From NCBI GenBank assembly GCA_022560025.1, contig JAFISE010000185.1:1-59755 (forward strand): a DNA stretch of 59,755 bases. The letters are read 5' to 3'. Made by a program: the position numbers and the translations under genes. Positions 32,136 to 43,752 of this stretch are shown piece by piece (the first letter of the stretch is position 1; each line of letters starts with the position of its first letter). This DNA comes from Stagonosporopsis chrysanthemi. Taxonomy: Eukaryota > Ascomycota > Dothideomycetes > Pleosporales > Didymellaceae. The notes under the pieces are model-generated. The model was not told where the DNA came from and searched no databases. It saw nothing but the letters and a program-made list of their open reading frames with translations.

Positions 32136-32614
32136 TCATTTGGCATGCTGAGGTTCTTTCCACAGGGCCAACACCCTCGAATACCCGCTAGGTAACTTTT
32201 ATGAGATACTTCCTAAATACTTTTGGCGCTTAGAGGTATAGCGAGGCATTTACGCAAGCACGGTAGAGCTTTGTGCAAACTATCAGATTCAAGGTAGAGA
32301 GACTGCATAGAGGAAAGAGTTACTATAGAAGCAGCAAGGATAACAAAAGAAAGTTTAGCTGCTCCGTACGAGGTGTATTAAGAGTTGCTAAGTAAGACTC
32401 AACAATATACAAAATTAAGTCTTGTACATAGTGCTGTGCACTTGTGGCCTAGCTAGTCTAGCAAAAGATGTGATGCGTGCCTTCAGGCTTCCAGGCTTGT
32501 GCATTGTGTAGATTGCGGCACAATTTTGGCGTTGCAGGAGCACCTTCCTGCACAATCATTTTGCAGACCGCTCTTTTATTCAACAATATATTACAAATAA
32601 ATAGTCATACTCAT
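32136..32614. other. AT/CTAG-rich spacer
   Basis: No gene seen. The stretch 32200-32460 is rich in TAG/CTA words and poor in CCA/TGG, like the mutated gene bodies at the left of the window, so it may be an old repeat that can no longer be identified. Confidence 0.5.
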
Positions 32615-32733
32615 ACATACGACCATAGGACGTTGAATGCAAGGCTTCCCGTTCGCTCAGCCCTATTTAAGCAACGTACCGGCGGATTAGTAGTTAGGTG
32701 GGTGACCACTAGCGAATACCCGCTGTTGTATGT
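32615..32733 (+). rRNA. 5S ribosomal RNA gene (119 nt)
   Basis: The 119-nt sequence starts ACATACGACCATAG and ends CTGTTGTATGT, with the typical TTCCCG, CTCAGCC and GGTGGGTGACCACTAGCGAA blocks of filamentous-fungal 5S rRNA. The ends pair over nine base pairs (one G-U), and GACGTTG can pair with CAACGT to form helix II. A T-run (CTTTTT) right after it is a polymerase III terminator. Compared with the usual fungal form, several C-to-T and G-to-A changes are present, some of them in paired positions. Single dispersed 5S genes are normal in these fungi. It may be functional or slightly decayed. Confidence 0.93.
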
Positions 32734-33110
32734 CTTTTTGCTCTCATCGACTGATCAGGAACAAGAAGCTCTTTGGTGTGGACCTGCCATCTTTTTGCAC
32801 CCAGAGCTTGCCGCTCCACAAAGCTCATAGCGATGTCGGATTCGGCAAATGCCTTCTTGTGCTTGGTGGCCAGCACATTGGACAAGCCTACACGGCACTC
32901 CCCAAAATCTATCACCCTAAACCCAAACACGGCTGGTACGATGGGTATCTTGTATTGGGTTGAAGAGGTTGGCTTATCTGATTTTATGTGGAAGGTATTC
33001 GTCCATCGCCGTAGAACCCATGCGTGCCAAATGCCCGGATATAATGCACGTGAAACCATGACAATGGAAACGCTAGCAAGCTAAGTCAGCACAACAGATA
33101 GATGCCAATA
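32734..33110. other. Spacer between 5S gene and ATG15, no supported gene
   Basis: A 116-codon open frame on the minus strand (32709-33059) overlaps the 5S 3' end and shows no domain; I do not call it. Otherwise nothing is seen. Confidence 0.5.
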
Positions 33111-35054
33111 CTACATCTCAATTCTCTCGGTAGCAGTCTCTTTGTTTGTTGTCGTCTTCTTCTTGGTTCTGGTCTTATCGTAACAGATGAGACCAAACCA
33201 GCCCTCGTCGGTACATGTAGTCATCGATGCGGTTGGCGTTGGGATGGATGATTTGTGCGAATTGCGCGATTGACCTGGTGGGTCGTCACCGTCCAGGCAG
33301 CCACCAAACCAGCCCGGGTATCTGCATGACGATGTCGATGTGGCAGAGGTCGGCGAGTGAGAAGTGGTTGTGGCGGAAGGTGCTGGTGCGGGGCTGGTAA
33401 CCGTGGTCGTGATGGTCGATGTTTCTTCTGAAGGATCTTTGTCCTTGCAGCCAAACCATCCTGGGGTTTTGCACGTCGACGTCGAAGATGTTGAGGTTTT
33501 CGTGGTTGTCGTCGTGGCACTATCGGTAGTGGACTCGTCCAGGCAGCCCCACCAGCCTGGTGTTTTGCAGGTCTCAGTTCGAGTACGGGTGCTGCGGGTG
33601 AGTGTCGAGGTCGATGTCGGCTTCGACTTTGACGAGGTGGTCGTCTCCGTGCCGTTGCTCTCGAAATACTGCCAAGGATAGCAATCTGTGCAGTTGACAT
33701 AAGGCTCACACTTGGCTGGCTCATCGTACTTCTTGATCACATCGCGAATGACCTCGGCAATCTTGTGAGTACCAATGCCAACACGCCAGCCAAAATCCTT
33801 CACGGTGTCATACGTGCACTTCTTTCCAGTATGGCACACACTCTGCAGCGCATACCCGCCAATCGTACACACACTTGTAGCTGTGTTGCACTGACCCATA
33901 AAAATTGGATCTGCCGTGTGGCCGAAATGGAAACCACCAGTCATTTTACGTTTCTGTAGAGAGCCAATTTCATGCCCTGGGGGCGTTGGTAAGCCAAGTC
34001 GAGCGGCAGGCATCGCTTCAGGGACTGCCTCGAAAGTGAGAGTCGGGTGACCGTACGTCAGTGAAAGGAAGGAAGAGACGGCGCCGCCAAGTGAATGACC
34101 AGCAAACCATATTTCAGCATGTGGGTAGAGAGCGGTGACGTTGTGGTACAAGTCTTGTGCCGCATAATAGTAGCGATTCTTTTCGCGTAACGCAGTGACG
34201 AGGCAAGTCGAGTTGCAAGTGTACGCCGCGGTTTGACAATCACAGACCTGGCGCCAGAGGAACTGGCCACCTTGCCCACAACAGCAACTGAAGAATAAGT
34301 TGTCGTTGATCTTGTCGTTTGTGGTTGTCTCTGAGCCGTCGAACATAGCAGGCGATGTTCCCTTCATGCCTATAACAACAGTGGAGTTTTCTGTATCGGC
34401 GAAGATGTGACCTCTCAGGCCATCTGATTCCCAACCAAAGTCTTCGGTGTAGTTGAAGCCGCCCTTGACATCTTCCCAGTCGCCAGTCCCCGGCTCTAGA
34501 ATGTAGGCATCAGAGGCCATGCGTGCGAAGGTGAGCACGGTCCCTTTGTCGGTGACATTTGGCCCCGGCAGCTCGTCAATAGTCCAGTCCTCAGCGGCCA
34601 GCTGCACCGCCTTCCCTCTCATGCGACCGTAGTCAAGTATGCCATCGATGGTGTCCCTGTCCCTGTGCACCAGCCTCTCAATGCTCATCATTTCCGACTT
34701 GGCGCGTAAGGCAGGCACCGGTTCCCAAATAGCCGAGTCATCATCAGCGAGCATGTACACGGCAGCCTTCTCCGGGACATCGAGCCGGCGATGTAGCTCG
34801 GGGTACTTGTAGGTTCCATGGTGGTATATGTGGCGGAGTGTGAACTCCTTCTCGGTGTTATGAACATGGGGCGATGTCGGCGGCAGCGGTAGCAACGGGA
34901 GCTCCGCAGCGCCGCTGACAGCCAGAAAAGACAGCAGCAAGGAGGCTGTGACACGTGACGCGGACGCGCAGTGAGGTCGTCGTCGCATGTTGTGAGGTTG
35001 TGTGAGCGTGCGTGAAAGGACGTCTGAGATGTTGCTGTTGCTGTTGTTCGACAT
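33111..35054 (-). CDS. ATG15: Autophagic-body phospholipase Atg15, 647 aa
   Basis: One exon from the ATG at 35054. A single N-terminal membrane anchor (residues about 34-54, VTASLLLSFLAVSGAAELPLL) fits the known type-II topology in the multivesicular-body/vacuole route. AGHSLGGAVSS holds the lipase nucleophile Ser321; TADPIFMGQC and GIGTHKIAEV supply the likely Asp and His. CTIGGYALQSVCHTGKKC is typical of Atg15. It degrades membranes of autophagic bodies in the vacuole. The C-terminal 170 residues carry four C-x3-G-W-[FW]-G repeats joined by Ser/Thr-rich linkers. Several N-x-S/T sites agree with lumenal glycosylation. It is divergent from the VPS9-domain gene; both concern endolysosomal traffic. 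Confidence 0.93.
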   Translation of the reverse strand: MSNNSNSNISDVLSRTLTQPHNMRRRPHCASASRVTASLLLSFLAVSGAAELPLLPLPPTSPHVHNTEKEFTLRHIYHHGTYKYPELHRRLDVPEKAAVYMLADDDSAIWEPVPALRAKSEMMSIERLVHRDRDTIDGILDYGRMRGKAVQLAAEDWTIDELPGPNVTDKGTVLTFARMASDAYILEPGTGDWEDVKGGFNYTEDFGWESDGLRGHIFADTENSTVVIGMKGTSPAMFDGSETTTNDKINDNLFFSCCCGQGGQFLWRQVCDCQTAAYTCNSTCLVTALREKNRYYYAAQDLYHNVTALYPHAEIWFAGHSLGGAVSSFLSLTYGHPTLTFEAVPEAMPAARLGLPTPPGHEIGSLQKRKMTGGFHFGHTADPIFMGQCNTATSVCTIGGYALQSVCHTGKKCTYDTVKDFGWRVGIGTHKIAEVIRDVIKKYDEPAKCEPYVNCTDCYPWQYFESNGTETTTSSKSKPTSTSTLTRSTRTRTETCKTPGWWGCLDESTTDSATTTTTKTSTSSTSTCKTPGWFGCKDKDPSEETSTITTTVTSPAPAPSATTTSHSPTSATSTSSCRYPGWFGGCLDGDDPPGQSRNSHKSSIPTPTASMTTCTDEGWFGLICYDKTRTKKKTTTNKETATERIEM

Positions 35055-35508
35055 GGTCACGCTCCATGACGTTCTAGAGGACCCCAGTGGCGCCGGCAAG
35101 CACGTGCCAGTCGCGGCTCCATTCCATGTCTCGTCGATGGATGCAGCCGCGGTCGAGCTTTGCTGAACGCAGCCTAGCAGCAGATAGCAGGCCCATGTTC
35201 ACCATCTCCGCATCTGATACCGCAATTCAAGAGCACAGACTCGTGCTCATTTCTGGTGCAGGCAGGCCAATTCGGGGGGCAAACCTCGCACACTGGAATC
35301 GTAGCTCTTCCACGAGGACCTGAACACCCCCAGGTGACTGCGAGCCACCTTTCCTTGTCATACGCACCCGCCGGACGTGCCGCGTCTCCGCATGACGTTG
35401 CGAAGTGGTGCAGGGCTCGAGCTCGACAGTTGGTTTCAGCATCACCGCAACTCCGATGCTGGCACACGACACTCGCTGTAGTCTGACCACTCGCCGTACA
35501 TAGTCATC
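35055..35508. promoter_or_regulatory. Divergent promoter region of ATG15 and the VPS9-domain gene
   Basis: A 454-bp gap with no gene of its own. It must contain both promoters; I see no defined regulatory motif. Confidence 0.45.
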
Positions 35509-37763
35509 ATGTCCGACCGTCCCAGGAACCTGCACCCTTCGCGGTCTTTCTCGCGCCTCGACGCTGCACCAAAGAGCCCGCTATCTCGTAGTCGAGCGAG
35601 CACGCTGCAAGGCCCCCATGTAGACATGTTAGACCCGCTTAAAACGAGCATCCTTCCAGAGGAGGACGAGAACGTGGACGGCGATGTTTTTGCAAAGAAG
35701 GACGAAGACGTAGAGCAGGATAGCTCAGCTCAACCAGCTCCAGATGTTTTCGAGGAGCTCCCTATCGAGATACGAAGCTTGACCGAGAGGTAAGGAGCAC
35801 GTGGCTTCAGTGCAACACACATACTGACCATGCAAGGTTTCTCGAGTCCCTTTCTGCCAAAGTACACCCGACTCCTCCCACCGCCGACAGTCTTTCGGAC
35901 CTGTTCCAAGATTTCTACACGCGTGCCTCGGCCAAGATCAACACACACATAGCAACACTCTCAGCTCGTCTGACGAGTGAGACCTTCATAGCCCAAGCAA
36001 ACAAGGGCTCAGCACCATCAAGCAGGGCAGGCTCGATAAGGAAAGGCAGCGATCCAAACGGTGAGCAACAAATGCTCAGTGCTTCTGAGATGTCAGATAG
36101 AAAGAGAGCCAGGAAATCCTTGGAAGCAAAGAGGGCATCACTGGAAGAAGCTGTCGAGCGAGCCGTCTGCGAGAAGGTTTACGAGAGGATCTGGCGGCAC
36201 CGAAGCACAGACGATGAAGAGAGAGATCACAAGCTGAGATCACGAACTGCGGCCCTTTCCCTGGTCGGCATCGGCTTGAAGGAGCTCTTGATGACTGGTG
36301 AAGAGATGACCGAGGAGGAGCGCAACAAAGCCAAGGAGAAAGAGCCTGAGATAAGAGAGTTCTTGTCTGTTGCCCGACAAGACATCACGAAAATGAACCA
36401 CGAGAAATACCCGCTGGGTAAAGTGCTACACTTGACAGCAGCGCACAAGTCGATTGTAGACGCTTTGTCTAAGATCTTTCCTGCGACATCGTCGGCAGAT
36501 GAGATCCTGCCCACCCTCATCTACGCCCTCATCACCCTTCCTCCAGTTTATCTCAACGTCATTAGCGATCTGAAATTCATACAGAGATTTCGTGGTGCAA
36601 GCAGGATAGATGGAGAGACAGCCTATTGTTTGGTTAACTTGGAGGCGGCTATATCTTTCTTGGAGACTGTGGATCTCTCATCCCTACGCGCTGATGAGGG
36701 AAGCACACTCGAGAGAACCAATTCGCGACCTTCAACACCAAAGACTGAAGTTACTCCCATGCTCCTAGGGCTGTCCGATGCCCCAGACCTAGTACAGACG
36801 CCAGCAACACCGACCGCAAGAACCAATCTGAAGGAGCCCTCAAGCCCAACAACAACAAAGATCCAGCGCCGACTTAGTAATCTGGTGCAGGCTCAGACAA
36901 ATCGTATCGAGTCAGCCTCGGACGCTGTCCGTGACTCAATTCTAGACTCTGCTGACCAGGCACTTGGTAGGATCAACAACACACTCGATTCGAGTTTCAA
37001 GTTCTTCTTTGGTGGCCTGCGAGAGAGAGACCCGAACAACGCCGCGGCCGAGCAACCCGCACTACCGAAGACTCTGGAGGAAGTACGCGAACTTGTCAGC
37101 TCGCCTACTCGAGGCTTACATGTCGATGATGACAATTTGAGCGTCAGCGCAACGAGCGAAGATGACCGCCATGAAGTCTTACCCAAACAAGATCTCAACA
37201 CAAGGATGAGCGATCTATTTGCTGGCAAACGCCAAGTACGAGACCGCAGTGTTGATTCGGCACGCTCGGGAGGCAGCAACAGCGCCCGTCGTGTGGCATT
37301 CGCGTCAAAAGCCATCGACGAGAAGTCACCATCGCCGGCCCCAGCAAAGGCTGAACCAGCGGCTACTACACCTTCGGCCGTTGAGTCTCTTCGCAACTTG
37401 GGCAATAGCTTCAACCCTTTGAACAGCTTTAGGAGCGTCAATGTCTTGCCTCGTTTTGGGCGCGCCGTCAGTACCGCCTCCACCCCGACGATATCATCGC
37501 CTACGCCTGAGCAGAACAAGACGCCGCCAGTAACTACACCCGAGCCACTGAACCACACAGGCAAGAACGACGTTGCACATGTTGATGAGAAAGGCACCAA
37601 GGCTATCGCTGCCTTGGAGCAGATGAAGAAGAGCACACCACCACTCAAGAAATTTTTAGAAGCTAAGGATGCCCAAGACCTCAAGCTGAAGGAGGTCGAC
37701 GAGCTGTTGAAAGACTATCAGAGACTCGCTGCGGCGATGCGGAGTGCGATACACCAGTTGTAG
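35509..37763 (+). CDS. VPS9-domain protein, probable Rab5-type GEF, 735 aa
   Basis: Two exons, 35509-35789 and 35837-37763, with a 47-nt intron. The VPS9 core is at about residues 285-380: HKSIVDALSKIF, SADEILPTLIYALI, LKFIQRFRG, GETAYCLVNLEAAISFLETVDL. These match the VPS9 nucleotide-exchange domain, which activates Rab5/Vps21-type GTPases on early endosomes. A helical region (residues 120-280) with the Arg/Glu-rich AKRASLEEAVERAVCEKVYERIW precedes it, as in Vps9/Muk1-like proteins. The C-terminal half is long, disordered and Ser/Thr/Pro-rich, ending in a short coiled coil (LKLKEVDELLKDYQRLAAAM). No CUE domain is visible, so it is nearer Muk1 than yeast Vps9; this is inference. Confidence 0.85.
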
Positions 37764-38063
37764 ATGTTAACTTAACAATGGATGTACATATTCTTGTGGG
37801 AGCATAACTAGACTGAGGCACTGGAAGATCTGTACACCAATATTTACTGAAACTATATGGTTATTACATCGAGAAGCCCACGTCATAATGTCTGCTGGTA
37901 TTGTTATTGGCAAGGTCAAGGCTGGAACGCTGTTCGTCTAGGCGAACCTAGCAACCGCGCTTTCCCAAAAGGGCGAATTCACAATACGCTAAATGCGCAT
38001 CAACAAAACACTCCACACTGACCTCGCCGCATTGACGCGCCTTTGACTGCAACTCCTCACAAC

Positions 38064-40707
38064 ATGGCGGAACCCATGTTAACGCTCTCACCGGAGAAAA
38101 CAAACGCCAATGCAAAAGCCATGCCGTACGAGGACGATCTTGACATCTATGACGAGGGGCCTTCAAGCCCGTTCTTGGAGAACGTCGAACAAGACAACCA
38201 AGAGAACGTTGCGCCGAGCGTTGCCGCAACGCCTGCGAAGAAGCAACTGATCGACCTCGAGGACGACCATGTGCTGCAATCGGCATTCAAAGTCGATTCG
38301 AGCAGGAAAGCCGGGCTGAAGAAGCGCAGCAGTCCGCTCAAGTCGTCGCCTGCGAAGAACTTATTGGAAGATTTCGTAGATGCAGCGGCGCCCACACGGA
38401 ATAGAAGTCGTGCGAGCACGTTGAAGAGCTCACCTATGAAGCAAGACTTTGTCACAGATTTCGAAACTCCTGCAGAGCAGACGCCCAGTAGAAGCCGCGC
38501 GAGCACTCTCAGAGGCTCTCCGGCCAAGTCGCCGTCCAAGTCACACTATGCTGAGGATCGTCCAGTCTCTTCTATGAGCAATCGCACGCGCAGGAACCGA
38601 TCGCTTTCGAAGTCATCGGTGCTCTCGTCTGTTCCCTCCGATTTCGACGTCGAAGCAACTCCTCGCGCACCCTCGCTAGGTGCTCCTATCGACCTGGCAC
38701 CCACATCTTCGAAGCGACCATCGCCATCGCAAACCCCGTCTCGCCACGGCGCCGAACTGCGCGATAACGAAGGCCTCACGGTGGCCGCGAACAGGTTTAT
38801 TGAGGACGCAGATCTAGGCAGAAGTCATAAGAGACGGAAGTCGCACGAAAGGCAGTATGAAGTCAGTTTGGAGGCCGATATTACAGACTTCAACCCCGAA
38901 GCCACGACTCCAGATATTGACGATACCCGCTTCAGTGATTTCTCTGAGATGCCAGGGCTTGACATGACAAAGTTCGCGTCATTCCAAAAAAGCCCTACAA
39001 AAAACGGAGAGGTAAGTAAATACAAAGATTCCGATTAGAGCGATACTAACGCGTCCACAGGCTACACCGCGTGCTCGTCCACAAATGACTCCATTCACAG
39101 TTCGTCGCTCGGAACGCACGCCTTCGCCCACACCTCGCCGCTCATACAGAGATAACGATACTACAAATCTACTGCTCGACTTCACGGCACAATTTGAATC
39201 CTTCGGAGCTTCGCGCAACGGTACGCCTTCGCACGCCAGTGGCAAGTCGACTACAGAGCCCAACCTCCGCTCGTATTACCAGAGCAAGCGCTCGCCCGCC
39301 AAAGGCGGACACGCTACAGCTACACCCAGCCAGAATCGCCCGTTGCTGAACCTTCTCGATTTCGAGTTGCCCCCACCACCGACACCACGGTCATTGCCGA
39401 CGGTCACAATCCGCGAAATGGAGTCCTTGAAATCCCAGTTCCAGTCTCAAATCTCTTCCCTCACAGCCAGCCTGTCAGGCAAAGAAGCTGAGGTTGACTC
39501 TCTGTCAAGGGCTATTGCGGATGCCGAGCGTCGCGTAGGCGAAGCACATGAGGCGGTACGTGATGAGCGGTCGGTACGCGAGTACGCTGAGTCACAGATG
39601 GAAGACTGGAAGAAGAAGGGTGAGGAAGTGCAGACCATTCTTCAAGACGTGCAGTCTGAGCTTGCACGCAACGATGAGGAGCGTGAACAGCTTCTTGCAC
39701 GCCTGTTTGAAGTTGAGAAGCGCGCTGAAGATGCAGAGAGCCGTTCTACAGAACTGGAGACTAGGCTTATTGAGGCTGAAAGTAAAAACGTCGATATGAC
39801 TACGTTCATCAACAATGATGAGGATGAGCACAAGAAGATCTACTCAGAGACCGAGTGCCAATCAGCCATTGCTGAAAAGGTCAACGAAGTCGCACGGGAT
39901 CTTCACGCTGCCTACAAGGCAAAACACGAAAAGAAGATTAAGGCACTCAAGGAAAACTATCAAAAGAAGGCCGATGAACGCTGCAAGGAGCTCCGTAATC
40001 AGATCACCAAGTTGGAGCGTCAAATCGGTGACGCAGAAGACAAACGAGACGACACCTTCAGCAAGTTCGACGAGTTCACTTCCAAGTCCAGTGGTCCGTG
40101 CCAAACATGCGCAAAGAATGCAGCTGCCGGACCAGTGTCCAATCCAGAGCACATTCACGACCTCGAAGTGCAGCGCTCCGAGATCGAAAGCCTCAAAGCC
40201 AAGCTTGCGGGTCTGCAGTCGGAGCTGCACTCGCTCCGCAAGTCGCAGCAGCACCTCTTGGAAGACCTGGAGGCCGAACGTGTCGAGAAGGGCGAGCTTG
40301 TTGCAGCTGCTGAACAAATGCTAGTTCTCTGCGGTGAAAAGATGGAGTCCATGCAACAAGAAGAAGACTTCCGTCGCAGCCAAGCAGCCCCTGCGCCACC
40401 TGCACTCGAGGCACGACCAACGTCTAGGCCAGCAAGACATCAAGCCGCACCTGAGCAGGCCATGCGTAACACGGGTTTCCTTGCAGGAGGCAGCTCAGTC
40501 AGCTCGTCTGCCACTCGCCCCGGCTCCTCGCTGTCCAGCAGCCGGTCCAGCGAGTCGAAGCCCAAGCCCAGCGGTATGCGTGCACCTGGTGGATTCGGCT
40601 TCAAGAATTCAGGGGAGTCCGCACTGAGCAGAAGTCAGAGCGCAGCGGGCAAGAGCAGGCTCTTGTCCAACATCGAACGTATGGGCGGTACCAAGGGTCA
40701 AGAGTAG
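38064..40707 (+). CDS. Cut12-like spindle-pole-body protein, 864 aa
   Basis: Two exons, 38064-39011 and 39061-40707, with a 49-nt intron (GTAAGT...CACAG). The N-terminal 310 residues are disordered, with repeated SSPxK/SPAK motifs and RASTL repeats that look like proline-directed kinase sites. After DFTAQFESF and PLLNLLDFELPPPPTPRSLPTVT a long coiled coil runs from about residue 437 to 770, broken near CQTCAK. This arrangement matches the Cut12 family (spindle-pole formation-associated proteins), which anchor and activate the mitotic pole. The C-terminus is Ser/Arg-rich. It follows the VPS9 gene by 300 bp in the same direction. Family assignment is by arrangement and the conserved PPPPTP block. 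Confidence 0.78.
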
Positions 40708-42217
40708 AACGTCTGGCCTGGGAGTTTGAAGGATCGGTTCGGAAGTGTTTGGGGGCTTAGGACAATTTCTACGGCGTCCATGGCTAGTGAGGACACAACT
40801 GGGGTGGATGATTGATGACCAAGAGTTTATTTATATACAGGCGTTGGCTTATGTGGACATACAGGCGGGCAAGTCGATCGGATGGGTTGGGGTGACGAGA
40901 TGACCTATGGTCTGCACCCTTTTTGTTTTCCATACTTCTTTTGCATAGAAACTATTTCTGTGCGTGTACATCATACCATCCGCACATTTATTGCTTCGTC
41001 GCGAAATTGTGTTGTCATAGGGCCTCTTTCAAATCGTATGACCACCGTCAGATCATTAGCTCGAATATCACCCTTTCGATGCACATGGATACATTATGAC
41101 AGTCAGCGCGGGAGGGTGATCTGACCGCAGGCTTGCAGCCCGATAAGACCATTATTAACCAACTGTGTAGTCGGGCCTTAAAGAAGGGCACATGGCTTGG
41201 CAGGCCGCGAGTGGGGCTCCAGGACGATGTGAGCCCGAGTCCAGTGCAGAATGCCGTTTTGAGACTTGAACTGACGAGCATTTTCACGCTCGACGGTTGC
41301 ATATAAACAATTCAGACGTTGACTCTCGGAAAACGATTCTGACGCCTGCGGTGCCGCTGCAATCCTATTCGTTCACGATTCGGTGTTACGGAGGAATGGA
41401 GTCTCTCGCGGAAGCGGAAGGTGTGCCCAAATTAGGCCGCGGGGTAGCCGCATCCGAAGTTGAGTCAACGAACAATGTCACGTGCAACATGACGCAGGTG
41501 CGACACACCCTTGATCTCCCGACTGTCGCCGTCTCTCAGCCTTCGGTCTCTCACCTCACCAACAATCGCTCAAGCCCACGAGAGGGCTTCTCAGGACAAC
41601 ACAAAGCGTGCAGTCGACACGCCTGCATATCGCGTTCATAGCAGGACCCCCTGCTCCCCTACGACAGCGTTCACCCCGCATCCGCGAAGGTGACAGCGCG
41701 AACGAGAGCCCAGCGCGCCCCAGCAAACACAGACAAAGAGCCTGGAATGGACCATTTTCGCACCAGAGTCATGGCTTATTCGTGGTACTCCAACCTACCC
41801 AAGACCGAGAAGTTTGGCGATATCATTCTTGTCAGCGGTAACGGTCCCCACGGAGTCTAAATGCGCCGTGTGAAACAATTTATTTCTACACATCAACTTG
41901 TCACGGCAACAAAGCCTCGCGATAGCTTGAGCTTGCGCATCTAGAACGCAGGCGAAAGACAGACCGGATCATCTTACTGCGAAAGTGAAGAAGACAGTAT
42001 CATTCTTACGAGCAAAGCACGCGCCAAGAACGCGCTCCCTGCGTTTTGTGGGTGAGATTCGAACGTTCGCACAACGAACACTTGCTGTTTCGCTCCAAGG
42101 CAACGTGTTACCTGGATTTGACACGCTCTGTCACGAACATCCGAGAAGCAAACTTTCGAATCTACTAGCCTAGGCCCACGTGTTCCAGACCCGACTTGAA
42201 GGACCCTGCGCAACGAC
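40708..42217. other. 1.5-kb intergenic region, no gene seen
   Basis: I find no frame with coding character, no RNA gene and no transposon. Small open frames exist on both strands with low-complexity translation. The stretch near 41500-41650 is pyrimidine-rich and may be promoter of the downstream gene. Confidence 0.5.
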
Positions 42218-43336
42218 ATGTCTTCCACTGCCTGTCGCGTCCGAAGCGACGTTTCGGCGAATGCCATTTTTACGCCCAGAGAACTGAAGCAATATCGACG
42301 GTGGCAAAATCTGCACACTACATTGAGACCAAACGAGCAAGGCTACCTCCCGACCGCAGATGAGTATGAAGATTTTCAGCAATGGCTCCGGAAACAGGAC
42401 TCCGGGTACTTCTCCGACGTGTTTGAGGATGTGGCCGAACACATCAAAGCTGCTACCGCAGACGAGCCCCCAACGGCGGTTCTGTGTCGCCATACCATGC
42501 ACCCAGTCACAGCCGGCCATTTGAGGAAGCGGTGCCCTGTTTGTACCATTGACATGTACATCAGCTACACACGCGCGCTAGAGAAAGCGCTGAAAGATGC
42601 TGGAGGCCGTGCTCCTAGAGCCGCAATGCAGGCGACAACGCCACAGCAGGAGGCGCTGTATGCTGCCTTTGTCACAGGCAAGCTCGAAACACTGCATTGC
42701 TTGACGGAGCTTGAAGAGATGGCAGAGGAAGAGAAAAGTTGGGACGCACAACACAGGGAATGGAGAAACGAAGACGTACGGACTGCAACTCAAGCCCTGG
42801 ATTTGTACTGGTCTGAGGGCTTCGCTGTGCCCAAAGCGCAACCGCGACAGCCAGAGAAGCCAAAAGCCGTCAAATTTGCCCCAGATACCGAGTTCGACGA
42901 GCGCCGCCCCTCACACTACTTCCACCGCAAATCCATGCGCTACACACCTGGCAAATACACTGTGCAACAACACGATAACGAGCCTGAAGCAGAAGAAGTC
43001 GTCTCCGAAGACTCGGAAGACTACTCTCGCGCACCCATCCTCCTCGAACAAGGACCCAGCGACTCTGGCGCGAACGTAATCAGCCTTTACGACGCCGTGC
43101 AAACCATCGGAGTCCTCACCGACGCGCTACGCTGGAGCGAAGCCGGCATTCGCAAAGCGGAAGCTGTGCTCGTTGGGAGTTATGAGTCCACTCGGCTCGA
43201 GCTGCTGGAGGATGACGAGGATGAGGATGATGATGATGGGAGTGATTGGGAAGTCGAGGATGATGAAACGGATGGAAGTGACTACATCTATTTCGAGGCA
43301 GAAGAGGATTGCAGTTTTGTCGTTTTTGGCGACTGA
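42218..43336 (+). CDS. Hypothetical acidic protein with Cys/His (RING-like) patch, 372 aa
   Basis: A single-exon frame from MSSTACRVRSDVSANAIFTPRELKQY. Residues 88-109 read VLCRHTMHPVTAGHLRKRCPVC, with Cys/His spacing like half of a RING or related zinc fold; a complete RING is not seen. A helical middle (ALDLYWSEGF; EEMAEEEKSWDAQHREWR) follows. The last 60 residues are extremely acidic (runs of E and D), and the protein ends in FVVFGD. It looks like a lineage-restricted filamentous-fungal protein and I do not recognise it. A protein-protein or chromatin role would be a guess. Confidence 0.7.
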   Translation: MSSTACRVRSDVSANAIFTPRELKQYRRWQNLHTTLRPNEQGYLPTADEYEDFQQWLRKQDSGYFSDVFEDVAEHIKAATADEPPTAVLCRHTMHPVTAGHLRKRCPVCTIDMYISYTRALEKALKDAGGRAPRAAMQATTPQQEALYAAFVTGKLETLHCLTELEEMAEEEKSWDAQHREWRNEDVRTATQALDLYWSEGFAVPKAQPRQPEKPKAVKFAPDTEFDERRPSHYFHRKSMRYTPGKYTVQQHDNEPEAEEVVSEDSEDYSRAPILLEQGPSDSGANVISLYDAVQTIGVLTDALRWSEAGIRKAEAVLVGSYESTRLELLEDDEDEDDDDGSDWEVEDDETDGSDYIYFEAEEDCSFVVFGD

Positions 43337-43752
43337 ATCATGCTGAAAGAGAGCTCGCCACACCACATAAAAGATACCACACAGATCGAGAGTAGCACGG
43401 CCAAGTAGCACGTGAGCTCCACAGAAGGAACACGCAGCCATGAGAAGCTGTCTGATAAGAGGAAAGGATGAGAAGAAGGAAGTTCGAAAATCACACTGCA
43501 TGTATTGCGCACCGCAGAAGTGGTATCTGATGCCAGCACACCCCGTAAATCAAGCTCAAATTCATATCATATCCATGCACTGATTCTATCCTGCACGCAC
43601 CGCAAAGCACGACGTGAAACCTAACCATAGGGCAACCAAAAGGGTATGTTCATTGCATCGCATCTGGCTAAATTACAATCCCACAACGCCAGCAATCCCT
43701 CCGCTCTCTCTTTCGCCATCCACCCTTCGACCTCGATCCCGTCCTCGCCACC
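43337..43752. other. Spacer between convergent genes
   Basis: This separates the 3' ends of the acidic hypothetical gene (+) and YKT6 (-). Nothing else is seen. Confidence 0.55.

Noticed and set aside
32709..33059. 116-codon open frame on the minus strand
   Set aside because: It overlaps the 5S gene 3' end, has no motif and no intron or promoter support.
36893..37684. 263-codon minus-strand frame opposite the VPS9-domain gene
   Set aside because: Low-complexity Ser/Leu translation, antisense shadow of a disordered coding region.
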